NCBI GenBank assembly: GCA_035699085.1 | Contig: DASSBG010000007.1 | Span: 1 to 64,000 of the forward strand | DNA length: 64,000 bases | Direction: 5' to 3' | From: DASSBG01 sp035699085 | Lineage (GTDB): Bacteria > Pseudomonadota > Gammaproteobacteria > Xanthomonadales > Rhodanobacteraceae | In this document: positions 1-8,227 of the stretch, piece by piece | Position numbering within the stretch: the stretch's first letter is position 1 | Layout: each line of letters starts with the position of its first letter | Notes under the pieces: generated by a model | The model's database searches: none | Seen by the model: only the letters and a program-made list of their open reading frames with translations | Told to the model about the DNA's origin: nothing | Position numbers and translations under genes: made by a program

Positions 1-148
1 CTGAATCACTTGGGTCTAGGTTGGACGTTCTTGCTCTTGGACTTTCGCCCCGCAAGACGCCCACACAAGTTACCTGCGCACACTGTCAAGGATCATCACG
101 ACCGCCGCGGATCGCTCCGCCGCGCCCCGGGCATTTCGCCCGAGCTAG
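1..148 (-). other. rRNA operon leader (16S lies left of the window)
   Basis: Read on the minus strand, this stretch follows two strong promoters and holds no gene. It carries a boxA-like antitermination element at 81-95 (TGATCCTTGACAGTG) and, at 58-69, CTTGTGTGGGCG, which resembles the GTGTGGGC element after boxA in gammaproteobacterial rRNA leaders. A GC-rich stem (GGGCgaaatGCCC type) sits near 130-143. The neighbouring tyrS, M23 and anmK order is common beside an rRNA operon in Xanthomonadales. The 16S gene is not in the window, so this is inference from leader motifs and context. Confidence 0.7.
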
Positions 149-154
149 CCGCCC

Positions 155-182
155 ATTGTACACCGCTTTTGGCCTTCGTCAA
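155..182 (-). promoter_or_regulatory. rrn promoter, proximal
   Basis: On the minus strand a -35 TTGACG (177-182) and a -10 TACAAT (155-160) are separated by 16 bp. Transcription would start near 148 and enter the rRNA leader. Confidence 0.7.
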
Positions 183-242
183 CAGCTGCGCGAACTGCGG
201 AACGTGCGTCGAAGCGAGGACCGGCGGACGGCCGGGGCGCGA

Positions 243-271
243 ACTATAGTGAGCCACCACGGGTTTGGCAA
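243..271 (-). promoter_or_regulatory. rrn promoter, distal
   Basis: On the minus strand a -35 TTGCCA (266-271) and a -10 TATAGT (243-248) are 17 bp apart, followed by a GC-rich discriminator (TCGCGCCCC), as expected of stringently controlled stable-RNA promoters. It lies 43 bp beyond the mgtC-like stop and 88 bp upstream of the proximal promoter, so the pair resembles the tandem P1/P2 layout of rRNA operons. Confidence 0.65.
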
Positions 272-313
272 GGGACTCGCCAAGCCGCGCTGCGCACAGC
301 GGCGGATGCGCGC

Positions 314-799
314 TCAGGCGCGCCCGCCGCGAGCCTTGAAGGCCGCCTCGAAACGCCGCAGGATGCGCAGCACCAGCAAGGTGAAGACGGTGACGCCCAC
401 CGCCAACACGTACTGCCGCAGGCCGATCGAAATGCCGATGGCGGCGACCATCAACATGGACGCCGCGGTGGTCAGCCCCACCACGGCCTGCTTGCCGTGG
501 TGGCGGAAGATGGTGCCGGCACCGAGGAAGCCGACCGCCGTGACCACTGCCTCGACCAGCCGCATCGGGTCGACACGCAACGTGACGCCATGGCCCTGCG
601 CGCCGAAGTAGCTGATCAGCGGGTCGCCCAGGCCGACCAGCAGCGCGGCCGCGGCCCCGAGCAGCATGTGCGTGCGCAGGCCGGCCGGCCGCTCGGCGGC
701 CTCGCGCTCGAAGCCGATTGCGCCGCCGAGCACCATCGCCAGCAGCACGTTGCCAAGCAGGAGCAGCTGCGGAACGGCGGTGGCGAGCGCGTCGGCCAT
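314..799 (-). CDS. MgtC/SapB family membrane protein
   Basis: A 161-residue inner-membrane protein with four to five hydrophobic segments. It has the family signature early on (GGAIGFEREAAERPAGLRTH), followed by GFLGAGTIFRHH and a glycine-rich GLTTAASML segment, both typical of MgtC/SapB. Family members are linked to magnesium limitation and virulence in some bacteria; the role here is unknown. It lacks the C-terminal ACT-like domain of long MgtC proteins. It starts 3 bp after the tyrS stop without its own Shine-Dalgarno, so translation is probably coupled to tyrS. No intrinsic terminator separates it from the rRNA promoters 43 bp downstream. Confidence 0.88.
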   Translation of the reverse strand: MADALATAVPQLLLLGNVLLAMVLGGAIGFEREAAERPAGLRTHMLLGAAAALLVGLGDPLISYFGAQGHGVTLRVDPMRLVEAVVTAVGFLGAGTIFRHHGKQAVVGLTTAASMLMVAAIGISIGLRQYVLAVGVTVFTLLVLRILRRFEAAFKARGGRA

Positions 800-802
800 G
801 GC

Positions 803-2017
803 TCAATCCGCATGCGTAAGGCGCACGCGGGCGAAGTTGCGCTTGCCGACCTGCAGCACGCCCTCGAAACCGGGCGCGAACACCCGTTGCCCGTCCTCGA
901 CGACCGCCGCGTCGATGCGCACGGCACGCTCCTTGAGCTTGCGGGTGGCCTCGGTGTTGCTGCTGGCGAGCCCCGCCGCCTTCAGCAGCGCCGGCAGGCG
1001 CAGGCCTTCGGCAGGGACCTCGATCTCGTTGAGCGGCAGCAACGAGGTGTCGCCCTGGCCACGAACCACCGCATGCCAGCCGGCGACCGCCTGCTCGGCG
1101 GCGGCCGCGCCATGGAAGCGCGCCGCCAGTTCACGCGCCAGGCGCAGCTTGGCGTCGCGCGGGTTGAGCTGGCCGGCTTCCACCTCGCGCTTCATCGCCG
1201 CCAGTTCTTCCAGCGACACATCGAAGCTCAGCAGCTCGAACCAGCGCCACATCAAGTCGTCGCCCACCTTCATCGTCTTGGTGACGATGTCGATGGCGGG
1301 CTCGTCGATGCCGATGTAGTTGCCCAGCGACTTGGACATCTTGTTGACGCCGTCCAGGCCCTCCAGCAGCGGCATGGTCAGGACGATCTGCGGTGGCTGG
1401 CCGTGATGCTCCTGCAGCGCACGGCCCATCAGCAGGTTGAACTTCTGGTCTGTTCCGCCGAGCTCGACGTCCGCCTTCAGCGCCACCGAATCGTAGCCCT
1501 GGACCAGCGGGTAGAGGAACTCGTGGATGGCGATCGGCTGCTGCGCCTTGTAACGCTTGGCGAAGTCGTCGCGCTCCAACATGCGCGCAACCGTGTGCTG
1601 TGCAGCCAGCCGGACCATGTCGGCGGCGGTCATGGCGCCGAACCACTCGGAGTTGAAGCGCAGCTCGGTGCGTCCACGGTCAAGCACCTTGTAAACCTGG
1701 CTGGCGTAGGTCTCGGCATTGGCCTTGACTGCGGCGGGCGTCAGCGGCTTGCGCGTCACGTTCTTGCCGGTGGGGTCGCCGATCATGCCGGTGAAATCGC
1801 CAATCAGGAAAATCACCGTGTGGCCCAGGTCCTGGAACTGGCGCATCTTGTTGAGCAGCACCGTGTGCCCGAGGTGCAGGTCGGGCGCCGTCGGGTCGAA
1901 CCCGGCCTTGACCCGCAGCGGCTGGCCACGCTGCAGCCGCGCGCGCAGCTCGTCCAGCTTGATGATTTCGTCGGCACCGCGGCCAATGACCGCCAGCGCC
2001 TGCTCCAGTTCGCCCAT
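803..2017 (-). CDS. tyrS: tyrosine--tRNA ligase
   Basis: Charges tRNA-Tyr in the cytoplasm. The protein is 404 residues from the chosen ATG at 2017, which has GGAG five bases upstream; an ATG at 2032 and longer forms are in frame but lack this site. Class I motifs are present: HLGH at residues 48-51 and KMSKS at 226-230, with DVELGGTDQKFN between them in the tyrosine/tRNA binding core. A C-terminal S4-like RNA-binding domain follows (about 338-404). Length matches the roughly 400-residue form of Xanthomonadales. It is divergent from the M23 gene and followed directly by the mgtC-like gene. Confidence 0.95.
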   Translation of the reverse strand: MGELEQALAVIGRGADEIIKLDELRARLQRGQPLRVKAGFDPTAPDLHLGHTVLLNKMRQFQDLGHTVIFLIGDFTGMIGDPTGKNVTRKPLTPAAVKANAETYASQVYKVLDRGRTELRFNSEWFGAMTAADMVRLAAQHTVARMLERDDFAKRYKAQQPIAIHEFLYPLVQGYDSVALKADVELGGTDQKFNLLMGRALQEHHGQPPQIVLTMPLLEGLDGVNKMSKSLGNYIGIDEPAIDIVTKTMKVGDDLMWRWFELLSFDVSLEELAAMKREVEAGQLNPRDAKLRLARELAARFHGAAAAEQAVAGWHAVVRGQGDTSLLPLNEIEVPAEGLRLPALLKAAGLASSNTEATRKLKERAVRIDAAVVEDGQRVFAPGFEGVLQVGKRNFARVRLTHAD

Positions 2018-2134
2018 GCTCTCCGCTTCCATTGTCGCCGGCTGCCACCGCGACCACGACGACCGCGCGTTTGCGGCTGATCCGGGGCTGCCTGACATCG
2101 AGGCCCCGGAAGTGCCGGTTTGCGACACCGGTCA

Positions 2135-2164
2135 TTGACGGCCTTTCGATTTGGCGGCTATGGT
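2135..2164 (+). promoter_or_regulatory. promoter of the M23 endopeptidase gene
   Basis: TTGACG (2135-2140) and TATGGT (2159-2164) are 18 bp apart and lie 33 bp before the M23 start in the divergent tyrS/M23 interval. This is a motif match only. Confidence 0.45.
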
Positions 2165-2197
2165 ACGGGCCGCGCTGCCGGAATGCGATCATGAGCC

Positions 2198-3637
2198 ATG
2201 AGTGAGGGGGCCAACACGGGGATGCGGCGCGAGCGCGCCGGGGCCGCGCGAGCATCTCGTGCGTGGCATTTTGCCGACGCGGCGCGCCACTGGCCCTGGC
2301 AGCGCGACGCCGCAGGCGAGCGTATCGGCTGGTGGCGTGAGCATGTGGTGATGACGGCTTGTGCGCTTGTGCTGGTCGTTGCCTTCGCCATTCCGGCCAC
2401 CGCCAACGTCATCGGCACGCCGAAGGCACCCATGCGCAACGTCCCGCTGGCCCTGCCCGCGCTGACGGCGGCCGCGCCGGCCGCGCCGGCCGCTCCGGCA
2501 TGGCAACGTGTCGAGGTCCGTAGCGGGCAGACGCTGTCGCAGATCTTCGACGCCGAGGGGCTGGGGTACGGCGACCTGCAGCGCATCCTCGAGAACCTCT
2601 CCGAGGACGACGCGCAGGCGCTGGAAAACCTGCACCCGCACGACGAGCTCGGCTTCCTGCTCGACCAGCACGGCGCGCTCAAGGCACTGCGTTTCGAACG
2701 TGACGAAGCGCACCGCGTCACCGTCAGCGTCGATGGCGAGGACGTCAGCCAGAGCGTGCACCCCCGGGCCATCGAGCATCGCCTGGCGATTGCCCATGGC
2801 GTGATCCACGGCTCGCTGTTCGGCGCCGGCGTGCGTGCCGGCATGAGCGAAGCGATGGTCATGGAGATGGCGGAGGTCTTCAAGTACGACATCGACTTCA
2901 TCAAGAGCATCCGCGACGGCGACCGCTTCACGGTCATCTACGACAACATCTACCGCGACGGCATGCTGCTGCACCACGGCGACATCATCGCGGCCGAGTT
3001 CATCAACCAGGGGACGCGCTACACCGCCTTCCGCTTCACCCTGCCCGACGGCACCATCGGCTATTACGACGAGGACGGCCGGCCGCTGCGCAAGTCGCTG
3101 CTGCGCACGCCTGTGAAGTTCAGCCGCATCTCCTCGCGCTTCAGCCTGGCGCGCAAGCATCCGATCCTCGGTTACACGCGTGCACACAAGGGCGTCGACT
3201 ACGCCGCCCCACGCGGCACGCCCATCCACGCCGCCGGCAACGGCGTGATCAAGATCCGCGGCCGCGTGCACGGCTTTGGCCGCTTCATCCTGATCAAGCA
3301 CAACAACACCTACTCCACCGCCTACGCGCACATGTCGCGCTACGCCAAGGGCCTGCACGTCGGCAGCCACGTGCACCAGGGCCAGGTGATCGGCTATGTC
3401 GGCATGTCGGGGCTGGCAACCGGCCCGCACCTGCACTACGAGGTGCGCGTGCACGGCCACCAGGTCAACCCGTTGACGGTGACGCTGCCCAAACCGCAGC
3501 CGCTGGCGCCGAAACTGCTGGCGAAGTTCCAGGCGGCGACCGCGCCGTGGCTGGCCCGGATCAAGGTGATGGACGACAACCTGCGGCTGCTCGCGCAGAC
3601 CGCCAGTGCGGGACGGCCAGCGCCGCGCAGCCCCTGA
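2198..3637 (+). CDS. M23 family murein DD-endopeptidase, OapA/MepM-like
   Basis: A 479-residue membrane-anchored cell-wall hydrolase. A basic N-terminus precedes one transmembrane helix (about 49-67), then an Ala/Pro linker, an OapA/LysM-like domain (about 104-150, RSGQTLSQIF), a Csd3-type middle domain, and a C-terminal M23 domain. The zinc ligands are intact: H330 and D334 in AHKGVDYAAPRGTPIHAAGNG and the HLH pair at 411-413. Family members cut peptide cross-links of peptidoglycan in the periplasm. It is followed 13 bp later by anmK, which recycles anhydroMurNAc, so both probably serve wall turnover. A TTGACG/TATGGT promoter lies upstream. Confidence 0.92.
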   Translation: MSEGANTGMRRERAGAARASRAWHFADAARHWPWQRDAAGERIGWWREHVVMTACALVLVVAFAIPATANVIGTPKAPMRNVPLALPALTAAAPAAPAAPAWQRVEVRSGQTLSQIFDAEGLGYGDLQRILENLSEDDAQALENLHPHDELGFLLDQHGALKALRFERDEAHRVTVSVDGEDVSQSVHPRAIEHRLAIAHGVIHGSLFGAGVRAGMSEAMVMEMAEVFKYDIDFIKSIRDGDRFTVIYDNIYRDGMLLHHGDIIAAEFINQGTRYTAFRFTLPDGTIGYYDEDGRPLRKSLLRTPVKFSRISSRFSLARKHPILGYTRAHKGVDYAAPRGTPIHAAGNGVIKIRGRVHGFGRFILIKHNNTYSTAYAHMSRYAKGLHVGSHVHQGQVIGYVGMSGLATGPHLHYEVRVHGHQVNPLTVTLPKPQPLAPKLLAKFQAATAPWLARIKVMDDNLRLLAQTASAGRPAPRSP

Positions 3638-3650
3638 GCGCCATGGCGCC

Positions 3651-4757
3651 GTGAGCGACGACGCGCTTTATGTCGGGCTGATCTCGGGGACCAGCGCCGA
3701 CGGCATCGATGCCGTGCTGGCGCGCTTCGAGCCGCGCATCGAGGTGCTTGCCGCGCAAACCCTGCCGTGGCCGGCGCAGCTCCGCCAGCGCATCGTGGCG
3801 CTGGCGCGCGACAGCGCCCACATGACGCTCGACGACTTCGGCAGCCTCGACGCACGCGTCGGCGACTGCTTCGCCGAGGCGGCGCTTGCACTGCTGGCGG
3901 AGGCGGGCGTGCATCCAACTGCGGTGCGCGCCATCGGCTCGCATGGCCAGACGCTCTGCCACCGGCCGCGTGCCAATCCGCCCTTCACCTTGCAGATCGG
4001 CAACCCGGCGCTGATTGCCGAGCGCACCGGCATCGACGTGGTCGCCGACTTCCGGGCCGCCGATGTCGCCGCCGGCGGCCAAGGCGCGCCGCTGCTGCCG
4101 GTCCTGCACCGCGTGCTGTTTGACGCGGGCGATGTGACCCGCGTGGTGCTCAACCTCGGCGGCATCGCCAACGTCAGCGTGCTGGGGGCGGGCCGGCCGA
4201 TGCTGGGTTTCGACACCGGCCCGGCCAGCTGCCTGATGGACGCGTGGGCGCTGCGCCACCTTGGCACGCCGCGCGACGACGACGGCGCCTGGGCAGCCAG
4301 TGGCCAAGCCGACCCGCAGCTGCTGGCGCGGCTGCTGGAAGAACCCTATTTCGGCGCACCGCCGCCCAAGAGCACCGGCCGCGAACAGTTCAACCTCGAC
4401 TGGCTCGCGCGCCACGTTGCCGAGACCGCGCCGGCCGATGTGCAGGCGACGCTGCTGATGCTCACTGTTCGCAGCATCGCGGACGCGGTGGCCTCGCAGG
4501 CCGGCGACGCCGGCGAGGTCCTGGCCTGCGGCGGCGGCTTGCACAACCCCGTGTTGATGGCCGCACTGGCCGACGCACTGCGGCCGGTGCCACTGCGCAG
4601 CACCGCCGAGCTTGGCATTGATCCCGATTTCGTCGAGGCAACGGCCTTCGCCTGGCTGGCGCGCGAACGGCTTGCCGGGCGGCCGGGCAATGTGCCGGCC
4701 GTGACCGGCGCGCGCGGCCCGCGCGTGCTCGGCAACGTCAGCCTGGCGCCGCGCTGA
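3651..4757 (+). CDS. anmK: anhydro-N-acetylmuramic acid kinase
   Basis: Phosphorylates and opens 1,6-anhydroMurNAc to MurNAc-6-phosphate during murein recycling. The protein is 368 residues from the GTG at 3651, chosen because MSDDALYVGLISGTSADG matches the family's usual N-terminus; a GTG at 3606 would overlap the M23 gene. Diagnostic motifs are GTSADGID (13-20), SHGQTLCH, LGGIANVS, FDTGPASCLMDAW and a late CGGGLHNPVLM nucleotide-binding segment. It is probably co-transcribed with the M23 endopeptidase and faces a small DNA-binding protein gene convergently. Confidence 0.93.
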   Translation: MSDDALYVGLISGTSADGIDAVLARFEPRIEVLAAQTLPWPAQLRQRIVALARDSAHMTLDDFGSLDARVGDCFAEAALALLAEAGVHPTAVRAIGSHGQTLCHRPRANPPFTLQIGNPALIAERTGIDVVADFRAADVAAGGQGAPLLPVLHRVLFDAGDVTRVVLNLGGIANVSVLGAGRPMLGFDTGPASCLMDAWALRHLGTPRDDDGAWAASGQADPQLLARLLEEPYFGAPPPKSTGREQFNLDWLARHVAETAPADVQATLLMLTVRSIADAVASQAGDAGEVLACGGGLHNPVLMAALADALRPVPLRSTAELGIDPDFVEATAFAWLARERLAGRPGNVPAVTGARGPRVLGNVSLAPR

Positions 4758-4770
4758 CGCACGGCCCGGC

Positions 4771-5037
4771 TCAGCGGTCGAAGTGGGCGAAACGCCCCTC
4801 CGGTACCCGCTCGAAGCTCTCCATCGCCTCCTTGAAGGCGCGCGTCTCCTCGGCGTCCCAAGTGCCGGCAAGATGGGCAATACGCGGCGCCGGCAACGGC
4901 TCGCCATGCCTGATGCCGAGCCCGTGGTGCAACAAGTGCAGGATGACGTCGTTTATCGACCAGCGGCGTTCGCGCGCGACCGTCTTGATGCGCTCGGCCG
5001 TGCCGTCGTCAATGCCGCGGATGAGGATGTCGGGCAT
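4771..5037 (-). CDS. small ribbon-helix-helix DNA-binding protein (FitA-like)
   Basis: An 88-residue protein beginning MPDILIRGIDDGTAERIKTV. The strand-then-two-helices pattern (residues 2-45, with ERRWSINDVILHLLHHGL) resembles FitA/Arc-type ribbon-helix-helix regulators. The start at 5037 has a strong GGAGGAG site. FitA-like proteins are often antitoxins, but no PIN-domain toxin gene is adjacent: the neighbours are the ends of anmK and ampG. It may be an orphan antitoxin or a stand-alone regulator; its target cannot be read from the sequence. Confidence 0.7.
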   Translation of the reverse strand: MPDILIRGIDDGTAERIKTVARERRWSINDVILHLLHHGLGIRHGEPLPAPRIAHLAGTWDAEETRAFKEAMESFERVPEGRFAHFDR

Positions 5038-5138
5038 CGTGGTCTCCTCCGTGTCGCCCGACCATTGTGGCACGCCCGGCCGCGGCGCGATCTTGACCGG
5101 GTTGGCGTTCCGCGCCCGCGCAGCCGGCCGCGTCGGCC

Positions 5139-6500
5139 TCAGGTTTCGCGGTAGCCGGGCGCGCTGGCGGAGCCGCCCGTTGCGCCGGCGGCCCGCGGGT
5201 CGCCGGCCGGCGACGCGGGCTCCGGGCCGGCCAGGAGATGCGCGCGCCGCGCCAGCCACCACCACAGCAGCAGGGTCGGCACCACCGACAGCGTGCTGAT
5301 GATGTAGAAGGCGCTGTAGCTCGAGGCCTGCACGATGAAGCCGGAGACGCCGCCGATCAGCTTGCCTGGCAGGTTTGCCAGCGAGCTCAGCAATGCGTAC
5401 TGGGTGGCGGTGAAATCGCGGCTGGTGAGGCTGGAGAGGAAGGCGATCAAGACCACGCCCGCGAAGCCGAGCGCGCCGTTGTCGCCGGAGATGGCGGCGA
5501 GAAACGCCCAGGTGGCGCCGGGATGGGTCGCCATCAGCAGGTACATCAGGTTGGAGAACGCCAGCGCCAGCGCCGCGACGACCACCGAGCGGCGCAGGCC
5601 GAGCGCGCTGACCGCGACGCCGCCGAGGAACGCGCCGCCGATGCCGATCCAGACGCCGTACAACTTGGAAACCGTGGCAATCTGCTCCTTGCTGTAGCCG
5701 GTGTCGATGTAGAACGGGCCGTTGATGGCACCCAGCATCTGGTCCGGCAGCTTGAACAGGCCGACGAACACCAGCAGCGCGATGCCCACCAGCAGCCCGT
5801 AGCGCCGGAAAAAATCCTTGAACGGCTCGGCGAAGGCTTCAGCGAAGGCCGGCCGGCGGAGCGCCCGCCCGAGGGGCGGTTCGCGGGCAATCAGGGCGGT
5901 GGCGAGCGGGATCAGAAGCGCGCCGGCCATGCTGAAGTAGGCCAGGCGCCATCCGCCCAGCGCTGCGATGTACAGGGCGCCGGCACCCGAGAGGATCAGC
6001 CCGAAGCGGTAGCCCAGGGTGTAGGTGGCGGCCAACGCTGCCTGCGCCTCGACCGGCGCGATCTCGATGCGGTAGGCATCGACCATGGTGTCCTGGGTGG
6101 CGCCGGCAAAGGCCGTGAGCGCCGCCAGCGCGATGAACAGCCCCAACTGCGATGGACCGACCGCACCCATCCCCGCCAGCGCCGCGCTCAGCACCACGAT
6201 CGCCAGCACCAGCCAGCCGCGGCGGCGACCGAGCGCGCCCAGCAGCGGCGCCTTCCAGCGGTCCAGCAGCGGCGCCCAGAGAAACTTGAAGACGTAAAAC
6301 AGGCTGACGTAGCTCAGCAGCCCGATCGCGCCCAGTTCCAGCCCTGACTCGCGCAGCCAGATCGACAGCGTGTAGCCGACCAGCAGGAACGGTAGCCCCG
6401 AACCGAAGCCAAGCGCACACAGCGTGCCCGCGGAAGGCGTGGCGAAGGCGGCGAGTATGCCGCGCCAGCCCTTGTAGCGTGCCTTGCCCGGCGCTGTCAC
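5139..6500 (-). CDS. ampG: AmpG-family muropeptide MFS transporter
   Basis: A 453-residue inner-membrane transporter with about 12 to 14 helices. The N-terminal region (LGFGSGLPFLLVGYTLSIWL) is the AmpG signature, and the SYVSLFYVFKFLWAPLLDRW segment is also typical. AmpG imports anhydromuropeptides from the periplasm for recycling. The start is the GTG at 6500, which overlaps the xth stop as GTGA, so the two are translationally coupled. It shares the pathway with anmK less than 1 kb away on the other strand. No ampR or ampC gene is visible nearby. Confidence 0.92.
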   Translation of the reverse strand: MTAPGKARYKGWRGILAAFATPSAGTLCALGFGSGLPFLLVGYTLSIWLRESGLELGAIGLLSYVSLFYVFKFLWAPLLDRWKAPLLGALGRRRGWLVLAIVVLSAALAGMGAVGPSQLGLFIALAALTAFAGATQDTMVDAYRIEIAPVEAQAALAATYTLGYRFGLILSGAGALYIAALGGWRLAYFSMAGALLIPLATALIAREPPLGRALRRPAFAEAFAEPFKDFFRRYGLLVGIALLVFVGLFKLPDQMLGAINGPFYIDTGYSKEQIATVSKLYGVWIGIGGAFLGGVAVSALGLRRSVVVAALALAFSNLMYLLMATHPGATWAFLAAISGDNGALGFAGVVLIAFLSSLTSRDFTATQYALLSSLANLPGKLIGGVSGFIVQASSYSAFYIISTLSVVPTLLLWWWLARRAHLLAGPEPASPAGDPRAAGATGGSASAPGYRET

Positions 6501-7267
6501 TCGGCGTAGTCCACGGTGTAGGGCGCGTGGTCCGAGAAGCGCTGCTCGCGGTAGATCGAGCAATCGCGCAGGCGCTTGGCCAGGCCCGGCGTCGCCAACT
6601 GGTAGTCGATGCGCCAGCCGACGTTGTTCTCGCGCGCGCGGCCGCGGTTGGACCACCAGGTGTAGTCCCGGCCGTCGGCGCGCAGGGTGCGGTAGCTGTC
6701 GACCCAGCCACGCGTGTCACACAGCTGGTTGAGCCAGGCGCGCTCCTCCGGCAGGCAGCCGGAGTTCTTCTGGTTTGACTTCCAGTTGTGGATATCGAGC
6801 TCGCAACGGACGATGTTCCAGTCACCGCAGATCACGTAGTCGCGGCCGCTCGCCAACCAGCCGTCGAGGACGCCGGCGAACCATTGCATGATGCGGAACT
6901 TGTAACCTTGGCGCTCCTCGCCGGACGAGCCCGAGGGGAGATACAGCGAAACCACGGACAAGTTGCCGAAGCGGGCCTCGATGTAGCGCCCCTCGCAGTC
7001 GAAATCCTCGCGGCCGAGTGTCGTCAGCACCGCATCCGGCTGGTTCCGTGCGTAGATGGCCACGCCGCTGTAGCCCTTCTTGCAGCGCGCATCGTGGAAA
7101 TGGCAGTGGTGGCCAGCCGGGCGGAACAGCGGGTCGACCAGCTGGTGCTCGTGGGCCTTGGTTTCCTGCAGGCAGAGCACGTCGGCGTCGTGGTTGCCGA
7201 ACCATTCGAACAGGCCCTTGCGGGCGGCCGAGCGGATGCCGTTGGCGTTGAGGCTGACGATACGCAT
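6497..7267 (-). CDS. xth: exodeoxyribonuclease III family AP endonuclease
   Basis: A 256-residue base-excision repair nuclease. Family motifs are all present: LNANGIRSA, LQETK (metal-binding Glu), GRYIEARF, GDWN (catalytic Asp/Asn) and the C-terminal SDHAP His. The gene faces pyrE, as does the related crc gene in pseudomonads, but the catalytic residues are kept, so an active nuclease is more likely than a Crc-type regulator. It is followed by ampG with a 4-bp overlap. Confidence 0.9.
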   Translation of the reverse strand: MRIVSLNANGIRSAARKGLFEWFGNHDADVLCLQETKAHEHQLVDPLFRPAGHHCHFHDARCKKGYSGVAIYARNQPDAVLTTLGREDFDCEGRYIEARFGNLSVVSLYLPSGSSGEERQGYKFRIMQWFAGVLDGWLASGRDYVICGDWNIVRCELDIHNWKSNQKNSGCLPEERAWLNQLCDTRGWVDSYRTLRADGRDYTWWSNRGRARENNVGWRIDYQLATPGLAKRLRDCSIYREQRFSDHAPYTVDYAE

Positions 7268-7402
7268 CGTGTGTCGTGAAGCGAAGGCAGCCGACAGCGT
7301 ATCGGATCACGTGACCGGCGACCATGCCCGGAAGCACGCTGACGAACGGCGCCGGCGCAGGTCGTATCATCGGAGCCTGCCCTCCGACCGCCGGCGCCGA
7401 TC

Positions 7403-8056
7403 ATGCTTGACCACCAACGCGCGTTTCTCGACCTGTGCCTGGACCGCGGCGTGCTTCGCTTCGGCGACTTCACGCTGAAGTCAGGCCGCCGCAGCCCCTA
7501 TTTTTTCAACCTCGGCGCGATTGACAGCGGCAGCGGGCTGGCCGCGCTCGGCAGGGCCTATGCCGAGGCCCTGCTGCATGCGGGGCTGGCGGTGGACATG
7601 CTGTTCGGGCCCGCCTACAAGGGCATCACGCTGGCCGCCGCGACCGCCATCGCACTGGCCCGTGACCACGGCCGCGACCTGCCCTGGGCCTACAACCGCA
7701 AGCAGGCCAAGGACCACGGCGAAGGCGGCACGCTGGTCGGCGCGCCACTGGCCGGCCGCGTGCTGGTGGTTGACGATGTGGTGACCGCCGGCACCGCGGC
7801 GCGCGAGGCCCTCGCGACGATCGAGGCGCAAGGCGCGACGCCGGCCGGACTGCTGGTGGCGCTGGACCGCCAGGAGCGCGGCCGCGGGCAGCGGTCGGCG
7901 ACGCAGGAACTGGCTGCCGAGCATGGCATCCCGGTGATCGCCATCGCCACGCTGGACGACCTGCTGGCCTGGACGGCCGAGCAACCGCTGCAGGCGACGG
8001 AACACGCGGCGCTGGCCGACTATCGCCGCCGCTACGGCAGCGCCGCCGGACCCTGA
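7403..8056 (+). CDS. pyrE: orotate phosphoribosyltransferase
   Basis: Makes orotidine 5-phosphate from orotate and PRPP in de novo pyrimidine synthesis. The 217-residue protein begins MLDHQRAFLDLCLDRGVLRFG, has the flexible loop (NRKQAKDHGEGG) and the PRPP-binding signature VLVVDDVVTAGTA. It is divergent from xth. A TATCAT hexamer at 7365-7370, 32 bp before the start, is a candidate -10 without a clear -35. Confidence 0.95.
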   Translation: MLDHQRAFLDLCLDRGVLRFGDFTLKSGRRSPYFFNLGAIDSGSGLAALGRAYAEALLHAGLAVDMLFGPAYKGITLAAATAIALARDHGRDLPWAYNRKQAKDHGEGGTLVGAPLAGRVLVVDDVVTAGTAAREALATIEAQGATPAGLLVALDRQERGRGQRSATQELAAEHGIPVIAIATLDDLLAWTAEQPLQATEHAALADYRRRYGSAAGP

Positions 8057-8227
8057 GTCGATGCGGCTCGACCGCAAGCCGGCCCAGCGCCGCAGGCGGG
8101 GGCCAGGCGCCACCACCAGCAGCGGCGCGGGCCAGCCGGTTGGCACTTTGAGCCGCCGGCCGTGGTCTTCGCCGGCCATGCCGTTTATGCTGGCGCCGGA
8201 CCGTCACCCGACCCCGCGGAGAGCCGC

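Noticed and set aside
2017..2128. Longer tyrS start
   Set aside because: The added residues are low-complexity, lack family similarity, and the GGAG site fits the ATG at 2017.
6497..7267. Crc catabolite-repression protein, suggested by the pyrE neighbour
   Set aside because: All exonuclease III catalytic residues are present, so an active repair nuclease is more likely.
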